Origin: Panax quinquefolius
Lineage: Eukaryota > Streptophyta > Magnoliopsida > Apiales > Araliaceae
DNA length: 64,000 bases
Assembly: GCA_020205615.1 (NCBI GenBank)
Contig: JAINUW010000085.1
Coordinates: forward strand, 38,492 to 102,491
Reading direction: 5' to 3'
Shown: positions 1 to 10,110 of the stretch, in pieces
Layout of the letters: each line of letters starts with the position of its first letter
How positions within the stretch are numbered: position 1 is the stretch's first letter
Made by a program: the position numbers and the translations under genes
The notes under the pieces: model-generated
Seen by the model: only the letters and a program-made list of their open reading frames with translations
Databases searched by the model: none
Told to the model about the DNA's origin: nothing

Positions 1-518
1 TGAAACTGACCTCCATTGCCACCATTATCACCACCTCCACCATTACCACGTGGATCGGTACAATCCCTAGCAATATGACCCATTTTTTCACACAAGAAGC
101 ATGCACCTATGAGTCTGTGGCACTACTTCCCCGGATGATTAGCCCCACAAGTAGCACAAGGAGCTATCAGAATGAGGTTTGGGTTACCCCCACCAGCTGG
201 TCCCGGATAACGACCCTAATTCTGTCCCTGCTGACGATTCTGCCACTGCTGACGATTTTGACCATGCCAAGGTAGTTGAAGCTAACGATTCTGCCCTTGC
301 TGGGGCATCTGCTGATAACCCTTATTTTGATTTTGGCCACGCCACTGCCCCTGCTGTTCACCACGGTTCTTGTTCCACTGACCACCCTGATTCTTCCCAT
401 GTTGACCCGAAGTTTGACCCTGCTGGTCATCTCTGTCCCTCTTTCGACTCCCTTCCAGTTTAGAAGACGGAAAGTCCTGTCGCTCCATCTCAATATTCTT
501 GGCAGCATTGGCCACTGC
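1..518 (-). pseudogene. gag: Ty3/Gypsy Gag, C-terminal part (distal half of a split gag)
   Basis: Read on the minus strand this is the end of a Gag nucleocapsid. A Q/G/N-rich basic stretch (about 282-518) is followed by a CCHC knuckle at 101-60, spaced C-x2-C-x4-H-x4-C with the core GHIARDC, and then a glycine-rich tail running off the window. Such knuckles package the element RNA. The upstream half of the same gene lies at 13509-14282; dropping the intervening insertions and one target-site copy lets the reading frame resume. Frameshifts lie between the Q-rich part and the knuckle. The rest of this element (pol) is outside the window. Confidence 0.85.
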
Positions 519-523
519 AGACA

Positions 524-2671
524 TGTGACGCCCCCAAAATATGTATACGTCACCCATCTTGAGTCGCCAAATACATGGTACAGAATATAAATAAAAACTT
601 AATTATACAACCGTCGAGTAATATATGATAAAACATAGCTGAGAGTTTAAACAGGAATATTGCCTTCTAGACAATATCCACTCTCAAATAGAGTCCTCAT
701 TACATTTATTGTCACACTATTTTATAGAATAGCGAGGACTACTAATACACCATCTCGGACCATCACTCCGTTCCCCGACTAGTCCCGGCTACGTTCTCAT
801 TTCCTGAAGAGAACAATGAAAGCAAAAGAGTGAGCTCAACTAAATTAAAGAAGAAATATTATGACTAAGATAATGCAGAATAAATTATCATTAGTCTTCA
901 ACAATGTTAAACCGATAAAATACAATAGACACCAAGTTTAAGCTGCTTGATGAATAAGCAATCCATTAGAAGAGTCAAGTAGAGCATGATATCTACTATC
1001 TTCTATGATTCAAAATGTTTTCATCAATTTTTATCGCTGAGACTCAGCTTAATAAATAAACCACATCATCGAATCATCCCTGCACTATGGGCCAAGGATA
1101 TTCATTAAATCATCAATGGTCATGACTATACCGAATAATCCTCGGTCATAATCATACCAAAAGCGTCCATCAATACTACAAAGCCATCGAGGACTTTTAC
1201 CACATCATTTATAACATTACAGGTCATGATTATACCGAATGATACCTGATCATAATCATACCGAATCCATGTATGCACGTAAGCCAAAGATGACTTTCAT
1301 CACAATATAAGCATGGGGATGGTGACAATGACATAATAATTCAATAAAACAAGTTCAAGAATAAATTTTAAAGATTTATAAGTTAATTTATCCTGAAATC
1401 AATAATGTCCAAATTGTCAACATGATACTGCTTTGTGGAGTAAAATTTAAGAATGCTCAGAAGAATATTTCCATGAAAAGATACTGGATGAAGCGAAAAT
1501 ATCCAGAATATTCTACTAATTTCATGGATTATAGAAGTCAAAACTTTAACCAACTGAGTATAATAGAATATATGAAACTGCAAATGGATTTTCGCCCGCC
1601 ATGCGGTAATTCACGTAGACAGATCATTTCCACGATTTAATAAGGAATGAATACGAAGGATCATTCACCATGCATGTAATAATCCACATAGGTAAAAGTT
1701 ATTCCAGCGAGAATAATAAAGAATGGAATAATGAAGAATTCACCTGCATGATAGACCGCGCAAAACAAAGTTATTCCCAACTGAATAATAAAGAATGGAA
1801 CCAGGTCGTGCGTAATCCGCACAGAAGGGATATTCTAATAGAATAATAAAGAATGAAATAATAACAGAATTCACCAGGCATGCGATAGACCGCACAGACA
1901 TGTTATTCCAACAAAATAATAAAGAATGGAATAATAGAAGAATTTTACTATATATGCGGTACTTCGCATAGATAGGTTATTCCAACATAATAATAAAGAA
2001 TGGAATAACAACCCTTACAAGTATTGAAAGAAAATAACTCTCTTCATGAATACGAAAAAATAATACCCCTTACCTTAGAAGAAACTGGATATTGAAATAG
2101 TGAGGTAGTAGATTTCTCTTCTTCTTTCTCTCTATAATTTCTCTCTATAATAATTGCTCTAAAACTTTAGTGAATTTGGTGAGAAATGAAGGAAGAATGA
2201 GCTTCTATTTATAGGAAAATATAATTTCGATAATTGCACATTTAGGGGCTCGAAATATTACAATACAATACCTTCAACTTTTCTTTCATTTTTAATTTAG
2301 TCCTGCAAGTATTATCAAACTTCCACCATCTCCCCTAATAGTAAATCATGTGAATTAATAGTTCATTCATATGACTCAATAGTATAATCATTTGAAAAAA
2401 ACTAATTACAGTATAGTACCTTCAACTATACCTCCATTTTTAATTTAGTCATGCAAGTATTATCAATCTTGCACCAACTCCCCTAATAGTAAATTATGTG
2501 AATCAATAATACACACATGTGAACACATAGTTATAAGCATGTGAATTAATAGCAATTAATTGCTCATTTATTCGATTAATTACCCGATAACTTCCAGACA
2601 TCAATTATTATCGAAATAAATGCCGATTTCCACTAACACTAATAATTCCCACACAATGGAACTATCAACTT
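524..2671 (-). mobile_element. Solo LTR (TGTAAGACCCC family), distal portion, minus strand
   Basis: This is the 3' three quarters of an LTR in minus orientation. Its terminus at 524 reads TGTGACGCCCCC, the complement of the family end GGGGGCGTCACA. The remainder is at 12807-13508, with the chromovirus 2672-12801 in between. No internal retroelement sequence belongs to it, so it is a solo LTR of about 2.85 kb. Flanking pentamers AGACA (519-523) and TGACA (13509-13513) are an imperfect target duplication inside gag. It carries family stem-loops such as 1076-1099. No gene is present. Confidence 0.85.
2667..2671. repeat. Target-site duplication AACTT, left copy
   Basis: AACTT directly precedes the 5' LTR and is repeated at 12802-12806 directly after the 3' LTR. 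It fixes both ends of the chromovirus and shows one integration event into the older minus-strand LTR. Confidence 0.9.
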
Positions 2672-3995
2672 TGTAAGACCCCAACTTATTATTAATGAAA
2701 TTTAATTTTCTCTATTTATTATTTTGAAATAGTAAGGGTTGATTTGATTAATGTGGATAGTTAAGGGTTAAATACGCAAATATTTCAAAATAAGCAAGTG
2801 GTTATAAAATATTCATTGTTGTCGGGGAATATTCGTTTGAGTCGTGGAATATTAAATCTTTGTCGGGGAATATTAAATGCGACATGGTAGCAGCATAATG
2901 TGTGGCCCCCATAACTGAAAGCGATTGGATGAAGAAACGACAAATATAAGTTGTTTAAAAATAACGGCGTAGTTGTTACCGTTAACACTATTGGAATACC
3001 CGGTGGTTAAAACACAGTAATACGCGTTGTTGCATAGTAGCACACGGTATTGCACCAATTATTGAAGGCACTACTCAATAATGGTTACATTAATTACTGT
3101 TTAGTATTTTATTTTATTGAGTTAATAATTGTTGCGTTGATATTTTATATTCTTTGTTGTTTTGATAATTGTCATTACACAAGTATTTTTCATTATCAAA
3201 GCAATAATTCATATTATCCGAATAATATTATTAGATAACATTATTGGCAATGTCTAGAAAGTTACATCAAGGAGAGGTTTGGTCACCTAATCAAGGCATG
3301 AGAAGAAGAAATTCTTATTGGAAAGCCCCTCTTTCTGAAGCGCACGGTTGTCAATATTGTGATTACTGTAATATTATTTGTGAATAATTAATTATTGATT
3401 CATATGATGAGGAAAATATTGATTTTATGTGGATATAGATGGAGAAAAATTTTAATGTGACAATTGTTGAAAATTGAAATTTTATCGATAAGATAATGTA
3501 TTATTATATTTTAATAATATAATAATGGTGATATTTTACAACGAATGTGGGATTTATGAGTATACGAGGAGGAAGAGTATTTTTGTTGCAATAAATGTTT
3601 AAAACATGTTAAAAATGTTGGTGGACCCCATTTATTGGTGAAATTTGATTATAACTTTATAAAATCGCTTGGTTTGTGAATTTGGTCAATTTCGATTGGA
3701 ATTTGGAAAAACTTTATTACGCAAAGTTGTAGAGAATTGAATTTCCTATAAAAATTAGCGAGATTCGAATTTTCTGATAAAAGGGCTATTTATTATGAAT
3801 TATTGAAGTTCAAGTCTCAAATAATTAATTTTGGAAGTTTTAATTATTTTTATTATGAAAAACGTTTTTGTCATTAAAGGTGGGTCTTGCATGTGATGTA
3901 AATGCTGAATTCAGATCCTTAAAATGGTCGAGGAATTTGTAATATTAATATTAATATTTTATTAAATTTTACGCTTTGGTGTTCTAGCATTTTCC

Positions 3996-4004
3996 TATAA
4001 ATAG
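3996..4004 (+). promoter_or_regulatory. TATA box of the chromovirus LTR
   Basis: TATAAATAG about 1.32 kb into the LTR, followed about 30 bp later by the expected transcription start. The same element lies in the 3' LTR near 11450. This implies an R-U5 leader of over 1 kb that includes the stem-loops at 4681-4806. Confidence 0.65.
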
Positions 4005-4275
4005 GGTGCTTAGGTTAGAATTGAAAATCACACCGTAAACTCGAAGTTTTCTCTCTATATTATCGGCGTATTCTTGTGAGTATTATGAGTATACTTTGAG
4101 TATTGTTAGGCGGTGCAAGTTCCTTCAAAGACCTTATACCAGTATTCCAAATTAGAAGTACTTAATCTTTCGAGGTAAGGATGTTATTTTCTTCTCAAAT
4201 GATATTATTTCTTCAATATCATTATCTTTGAAATATTGGTTGGAACTTTTTATCAAATTTGGAACTTTTTCATGT

Positions 4276-4370
4276 CGGGATTACTATTCATGAGATTCTT
4301 ATTCACGAGTTACTATTCATGAGTTACTATTCACGAGTTCTTATTCACGAGTACTATTACGTAAGCGTGA
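4276..4370 (+). repeat. Short tandem repeat of a TTACTATTCACGAG-type unit
   Basis: About six degenerate units of 13-16 bp in the transcribed part of the LTR; the partner is at about 11727-11815 in the 3' LTR. C/T variation at one site (TTCAC versus TTCAT) is seen between units. Function unknown. Confidence 0.7.
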
Positions 4371-4680
4371 AGATGTTTTTGTGGAATTTCTATCTTTTGG
4401 TGTGGGAGTTACTATTCACGTATCTCGGCACTATTCATAGAAAAATAAAATTTCTTCTTTTAGTCAAAATATCTATTACGGATACTAGCTTTGATTGTAT
4501 CCATGTTTTGATCATTCTTGAATTTTACACCACTATGATTATTTTTGAGGTATTTTTGAACATGGATAAAACAAAGTACGAATCCTTAATCCTTAATCCT
4601 TGTCATTTTGTTTCTTTGGATTCGTTTCTTTAAAAAAATATTTTCATCATCCTCGGTCTTAAATGATGATATTATTGAAT

Positions 4681-4806
4681 ATCTTTGGCACCGTAGTGCA
4701 AAGATGAATGATTTCTGAAGAATATCTTTGGTAGTAGTGCAAAGATGAGCAGTGTTTAGATGAACATGACCAATCGATGAATATCTTTGGCACGTAGTGC
4801 AAAGAT
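4681..4806 (+). repeat. Three stem-loop repeats ATCTTTG...CAAAGAT
   Basis: Three copies of a 7-bp perfect stem around a conserved GG...GTAGTG loop: 4681-4687/4699-4705, 4724-4730/4740-4746 and 4783-4789/4800-4806. They lie downstream of the TATA box, so would be in RNA. Counterparts sit at 12131-12156 and following in the 3' LTR, and relatives with different stems in the other LTRs (see findings). Confidence 0.75.
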
Positions 4807-5353
4807 GAATATTTGATTCGAGATGTATATTGATTGATGTTACGAGGATAAAAGATGAGCGATGAACTTTTAAATTCATACATAGAAGATAGTAGTTTGC
4901 ATTCTCTACATAACTCTTCTAATGAATTATTATTTCATTGCGAATATTGATTTAAAATTTGTTGTCTATTGTATTCTATTAGATTTTTCCTGTTGAAGAC
5001 TAACGGTAATTTGTTGTATATTATCTTAGTCATAATATTCTTTCTTGAGCTAGTTGAGCTCACCTTTTTCCTTTTGTTCCATTTTTCTCGAGGAGGCGAG
5101 AATATAGCGAAAATGCAAGTAGGGGTATGGAATGAAGGTTCTAGAGAGTTGTTTAGTAGTCCTCACCATTTTGTAAAATAATGTATCAATAAATGTGATG
5201 AGGATTTATTTGAGTATAGATATTGTCAGAAGATAATATTTGTATTTAAACTCACAATTTCTTGTTGTAATAATAAAGTTGTAGTTGTTTACATGTACTA
5301 TGTATTGACAACTTTCGAATGGGTGATGTATACCTATTTTGGGGCGCCACGGT

Positions 5354-5364
5354 TGGTATCGAGC
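5354..5364 (+). other. Primer-binding site (tRNA-Met type), altered
   Basis: TGGTATCGAGC, two or three bases after the LTR. The consensus complement of initiator tRNA-Met is TGGTATCAGAGC; the only change is CAG read as CG. Reverse transcription would start here. The change is probably a sequence error at a CHG site. Confidence 0.8.
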
Positions 5365-5559
5365 TTAGGGATATGATCTCTGGCGGAGATCGGGGAATAG
5401 AAACTAGGGGGAGAGGCGAGTAAATCCTTCGCTAGTGTGTCTTACCTAAGCTTATTTGTTAGTTGGTCAAGTATATAGGGATATTATGTGATATATTGAT
5501 TTCCTTAATTAACCCTTGTTTTTATGACAATATTTGAGAATGTCGTGAGAATATTAACA
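5365..5559 (+). other. Untranslated leader of the chromovirus
   Basis: Spacer between primer site and the first plausible gag ATG. No ORF or repeat seen. Confidence 0.5.
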
Positions 5560-6715
5560 ATGGAAATGAGACCAGTGGAGGCGCTTTGTACTCACCAACG
5601 AGGAGAACGCGATAACAACAGTGCAATGTTCTTCTGTGAACAACACCATTGAAGCGAGATGATGAATGAGGGATGTTTAGAAGTTTTTGCGAGTTCATGC
5701 AAAATCGGACGAGGAGACTTCGTGTTCAAAATCTGAGGAGGAAATGATAGCAATTCACGGGTTGTCATATGCAAGCGAGTTCAAAGAGTTGGGACCACGA
5801 ATTTAAGGGAAAGCGGATCCGATCATGGGCGGAAACATGGGTCAAGCAAATTACCAAGATATTCGATGTCTTGGGATGCGGAGAAACGAAGGTTCCATTC
5901 GCCACCTTTATGTTCGCGGAGAGAAGCGGACTACTTGTGGGAGATGCGTAAGCGTACCCATCCGGTACGCACTTTCGGCATGTCTTGGGAGGCGTTTGAA
6001 ACTATTTAATAACAAATACTTTCACGAAAGTGTTGGGTCATATGAAGGAAGTGGAGTTTATTAGGATGAAGCGAACAACATGGCGGTGTCTCGAGACGAG
6101 GCAAAGTTTGCGAGTTATCGAGGTTTGCACCTCATTTGGTGGAGAATGAGGAGCGATATGGCGTGGATGTTTCTTAGAGGTTTGAAACCCGGCATACGTC
6201 GATATCTCATTTCTCATAAATTTTCTCTTTATTCGGATGTTGTAAAGCAGGGCTCAATTATTAGGCGAGATAACGAGTACGGTCATTTGAGGGACCACAA
6301 CCAGATTGTACAGAGATAGCGGTCAATGTAGAATAATGATAACCGGCGGAGAAAGAAAGCAGACGGACAAAAATGGTAACCACTACGGTGGTAATCATGG
6401 CCATGAAAATAGAAGAAGCTAGTCGGGGAGGAGATTTTAAAAGAGGAGATTTAACAACGACCATGTGAAGAGCAGCAGTCTTTGGCGGCAAAAGAATCGG
6501 TTCTAAGGGAGGAGAACGACCACCCGGTCATATCTATATAAATGCGGGAAAGAGGACATATCGATTCAAACTATCCCACAACAGTTCAAGGTATGCTATA
6601 ATTGTGGAAAGGAAGGACATATCGCTCGAGATTGTATGCGATGGCGAAACCTAGTTATTGAAGGCGGTGACTCGGTAAGATCGTCCCGTAAAAGTCAAAG
6701 TCAACGATTAGGAAG
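5560..6715 (+). pseudogene. gag: Gag polyprotein of the chromovirus, frameshifted
   Basis: Likely start is the ATG at 5560. The retrotransposon Gag domain is spread over frames at about 5780-6310: a WVKQITKIFDVLGCGE stretch near 5850, FNNKYF-like and FAPHLVENEERY stretches near 6000 and 6125, and GLKPGIRRYLISHKFS near 6180-6230. A CCHC knuckle (CYNCGKEGHIARDC) is at 6594-6635. A second, partly destroyed knuckle lies just before it (about 6535-6560). Gag forms the virus-like particle and the knuckle binds RNA. At least five frameshifts or stops break it. Confidence 0.88.
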
Positions 6716-7330
6716 AAGCGTTTGTTGGATTGGTCATATCTGAAAAACCCAAACGAGGTTATCACGGGTAAGCTATTTATAAATTGTTGCGAAGTTTATA
6801 CCTTACTTGATACCGGTCTTTACCCATTCATTTATCTCTCTCTGCATGTGCTCAACGTTTAAACTTGACTCAGGAGAAATTAGACTTTTGACCTATCTGT
6901 GGAAACTCAGTTAGGAGAAACTTTCATCATATCCCTTTGTTTATAAATCTTGTTTGATTCAAGTTGGCACCATTACCTTACATTGACCTTATCTCTTTAA
7001 GATACTTGCTTTTGATGTGATTTTAGGGATTGATTGGTTAACTACTCATCATGCCAAAATTTATTGTTTTCGTAAGGTTGTTAGTTTTCATATTCCTAAC
7101 CAACTTTGTTATGCAGATTCAAGCAACTAAACCATTAAAATCAATCACCGTCATATCTAATCATAAAGCTATTCGTTTATTGAAAAATGGATGTCAAGCT
7201 TTCTTAGCCCATGTTATGGATTTGAATAAAGACACGTCAAATTTGAATAATATTCTGTTGTTATTGACTTTCCGACGTATTTCCAGAAGAACTTTCCGGT
7301 CTACCCCGTAAGCGTGAAGTTGAATTCTTT
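6716..7330 (+). pseudogene. pol: Aspartic protease region of the chromovirus pol
   Basis: The catalytic motif is visible as LLDTG at about 6803-6817 in the context YTLLDTGLYPFIYL, where the usual DTGA/S is changed after the glycine. A stretch resembling the protease C-terminus and the linker to RT follows (about 7020-7310). The protease would cut the Gag-Pol precursor. Many stops. Assignment rests on position between the knuckle and RT plus the DTG motif. Confidence 0.7.
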
Positions 7331-8200
7331 ATTGATCTTGAACTGGTACAAAGCCCATTTCTAAAATCCCATATCGAATGGCTCCTATTGAACTTCAGAG
7401 TTAAAGGTCCAACTACGAGGAATTGTTGGACGCCGGTTTCATTCGTCTAGTACATCTCCTTGGGGTGCTCTGTTTTATTTGTAAAAAGAAGAAAGGCGGG
7501 AGTATGCGACTTTGTATTGACTATCGAGAATTGAACCATGTCACCATCAAGAATAGGTATCCTCTACCTCGTATTGATGACTTGTTTGACCCGATTGCAA
7601 GAGGCACAATTCTTTTCAAAAATCGATCTTCGTTCTAGATATCATCATTTGAAGATTAGGCGAGGATATTCAAAGAGCGCCTTGAGAACTCGGTATGGGC
7701 ATTATGAATTCTTAGTCATGTCTTTCGGACTAACTAATGCTCCTCGCGGCTTTCATGGATATGATGAACCGAGTATTCAAGGAATATTTGGATCGGTTTG
7801 TTGTTGTCTTTATTGATGACATCCTTATATATTCCAAAAGTCGTGAAGATCATGAGCACCATTTGAAATTTGGTACTCCAAAGGCTTCGTGAAAACAAAC
7901 TATATGCCAAATTGAAGAAATGCGAGTTACGGCGAGGAAGTAGCATTCCTTGGGCACGTGGTGTCGAAACATGGAGTATCTGTTGATCCGTGAAGATTGA
8001 AGCAATACAAAGTTAGAACAACAAAAGTCGGTGATCAAGTCACGTAGCTTTTGGGCTTATTTGGTTATTATCGGAGATTCGTGGAAGGGTTTTCTCGAAT
8101 CGCTACTCCATTAACTTCGGCTAACTCAAAAGGATACAAAATTCGATTTGGAGTGAAGAATGCGAGAAGAGTTTCCAAGAGCTTAAGAGGAGACTTATTT
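7331..8200 (+). pseudogene. pol: Reverse transcriptase of the chromovirus pol
   Basis: RT blocks are clear but in shifting frames: [20 protein letters not shown] at about 7504-7563 followed by LPRIDDL, then [18 protein letters not shown] (about 7690-7745) and the catalytic box [11 protein letters not shown] near 7808-7840. A GLFGYYRRFVEGFSRIATPLT stretch (8051-8115) is the RT-RNase H connection. This enzyme copies element RNA to DNA. The FIDD acidic pair is kept, but at least four frameshifts prevent a continuous product. Confidence 0.92.
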
Positions 8201-8640
8201 ACTGCTGTTCTAACAATACCATACGGTTCGGATGGATTTGTTATCTCTGATGATGCTTGAGCAAAGGTTAGGATGTGTTCTCATGCAGCGTGGGAAAGTC
8301 ATAGCCTATGCCTCGCGACAACTTAAAGAGTATGAGAGGAATTATCCTACTCATGATCTAGAGTTGGCGCGATCGTTCCGCGCTAAAGATATGGAGGCAC
8401 TATCTATATGGGAGAAAATGGAGATATATTCAAACCATAAAAGCCTTAAATATTTCTTCACTCAAAAAGAACTCAACATGCGGCAGTGACGTTGGCTCAA
8501 GCTATTGAAAGACTACGACCACACTATTCAATACCATCTGGAAAAGCGAACGTGGTAGCTGACGCGTTGAGTAGAAGATCATATGCGGGAACGAGTGCGA
8601 TGATGTCAAGTATACGCATAGAGCCAACTTTAATAGAAAA
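8201..8640 (+). pseudogene. pol: RNase H of the chromovirus pol
   Basis: [20 protein letters not shown] at about 8271-8330, then [29 protein letters not shown] (about 8411-8460) and KANVVADALSRRS (about 8545-8580) are the usual Ty3/Gypsy RNase H blocks in order. It degrades RNA in the RNA-DNA hybrid. A stop replaces the SDA box at about 8258 and a frameshift lies near 8487. Confidence 0.9.
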
Positions 8641-9870
8641 AGTTAAGGTTGCTCAAGCCACCGACCCGGAGCTGATGCGTATGCAGAAGAAAGTACAAGA
8701 AGGAGCTATTCCGGAAGTGAGAATTGATGAAGAAGGAATACTTCGAGTCCACTCTAGACTTTGTGTTCCTAACAACTCTGATTTGAAGTACAAGATTATG
8801 ATGGAGGCACACAATACACCATTTGCAATCCATCCTGGAAGTACTAATATGTATCGTGATCTTTGACATACATTTTGGTGGAACAATATGAAGAGAGAGA
8901 TTGCAAAGTTTATCTCAATGTGTTTAACTTGTCGGCGTGTAAAGGCGGAGCATCTAGTACCTAAGGGTCCGTTGCAACCACTTGAGATTCCGAAATGGAA
9001 GTGGGAACACATTACCATGGATTTCGTTCACGGGTCTTCCTACGGTTTCTCAAGGCATCAATGCTATTTGGGTTATTGTTGATAGATTAACCAAGTCCGC
9101 TCATTTCTTTTGATCACGGAGACTTATTCCTTGAACGTCTTGCTAGTATATGCGTGAATGAGATTGTGAGGTTGCATGGCATGCCTGTATCCATAGTTTG
9201 GATCGTGACCCAAGATTCACTTCAAGATTTTGGGTTAGCTTGCAAAAAGCTATGAGCGCGGATTTACGATTGATTCGCATACCATCCTCAAAGCAGACGG
9301 ATGATCGAGAAAGGACTATTCAAACTCTTGAAGATTTATTAAGACTCGTGTCCTAGACTTCAAGGCGGTTGGGATAAGTATTTACCATTGGTAGAATTCT
9401 CCTACAACAATAGTTATCGAGCAAGTATAGGTGTGGCTCCATTTGAAGCATTATATGGACGAAAGTGTCGCTCTCAATATATGTTGGGATGAGGTGGGTG
9501 AAGCAACATTGTTGGGACCCGAAGTTAATGCGTATGACTACCGAAAAGATCCAAATGATTCGACAACGTATACAAGCAAGCACAAGATCGACAAAAGAGT
9601 TATGCGGATCTTCATCGAAAGGACGTGGAATTTAGTGTAAGGGATCATGTATTGTTGTTGCGAGTTGCTCCATGGAAGGGAGTTACAAGATTTGGGAAGA
9701 GAGGAAAGCTCAATCCACGATTTATTGGTCCATTTCAAATTCTTGACCGAGTAGGAAATGTAGCCTATAGACTTGCGTTACCTCCAAGTATGTCTCGTGT
9801 TCATAATGTGTTTCACATATCCGTACTTCGTAAATATGTGAAAGACCCGAACCACGTTATAGAGTTAGAA
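8641..9870 (+). pseudogene. pol: Integrase of the chromovirus pol
   Basis: The HHCC zinc domain spans about 8810-8935: H-x-H in TPFAIHPG and CLTCRRVK. The catalytic core begins with WEHITMDFV near 9003 and is then heavily shifted. The C-terminal GPF/Y part is intact in one frame at 9625-9840 (RFIGPFQILDRVGNVAYRL, then VHNVFHISVLRKY). The enzyme inserts the DNA copy; the perfect AACTT duplication shows the element did integrate. Stops at about 8865 and 9080 and beyond break the core. Confidence 0.9.
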
Positions 9871-10075
9871 CCGGACGAGATAGCCGAAGACTTAACGTAT
9901 GAGGAGGTACCTGTCAAGATTTTGGATAGAAAGAGCATGTCCTACGCAAGAAAGGTCATACCACAAGTTAAAGTTTTGTGGAGGAATCATGCTTTATAGA
10001 GGAAATGACACGGGAATTGGAAAGCGGAAATGAAAGCGAGGTATCCTCACCTTTTGAAACACAGTAATGCGTCGT
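9871..10075 (+). pseudogene. pol: Chromodomain-like C-terminus of integrase
   Basis: After the GPF/Y part comes LTYEEVPVKILDRK and KVIPQVKVLWRNHA (about 9892-9997), the position and pattern of Tekay/Del-type chromodomain tails (an I-L-D-R strand and a VKVLWRNH strand). The usual following TWELE segment is shifted (about 10005-10020). In the family this tail binds heterochromatin marks and directs insertion to silent repeats, which fits the nested repeat setting here. Lineage is inferred from motif pattern only. Confidence 0.72.
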
Positions 10076-10110
10076 CAATTTCGAGGACGAAATTTCATAA
10101 GGAGGGAGGT
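10076..10110 (+). other. TTCGAGGACGAA block and polypurine tract
   Basis: TTTCGAGGACGAAATTTC (about 10079-10096) followed by ATAAGGAGGGAGGT and the 3' LTR. The purine run primes plus-strand synthesis. A near-identical block at 42144-42175 identifies the deleted element there as the same kind. Confidence 0.85.

Larger units (their letters stand above)
2672..5351 (+). repeat. 5' LTR of the chromovirus
   Basis: Begins TGTAAGACCCC and ends GGGGCGCCAC(G), where the 3' LTR has GGGGGCGTCACA. About 2.68 kb. It holds a TATA box near 3996, a tandem of TTACTATTCACGAG-like units (4276-4370), three ATCTTTG/CAAAGAT stem-loops (4681-4806) and a conserved block at 3251-3335 shared with the other LTR subtype. 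Differences from the 3' LTR are mostly small indels. Confidence 0.92.

Noticed and set aside
3251..3388. 45-codon ORF inside the chromovirus 5' LTR
   Set aside because: The 3' LTR copy is frameshifted and the ORF lies upstream of TATA; treated as conserved DNA, not a gene.
5592..5774. Host gene exons in the 5-7 kb interval
   Set aside because: All recognisable peptides there are Gag or protease of the chromovirus.
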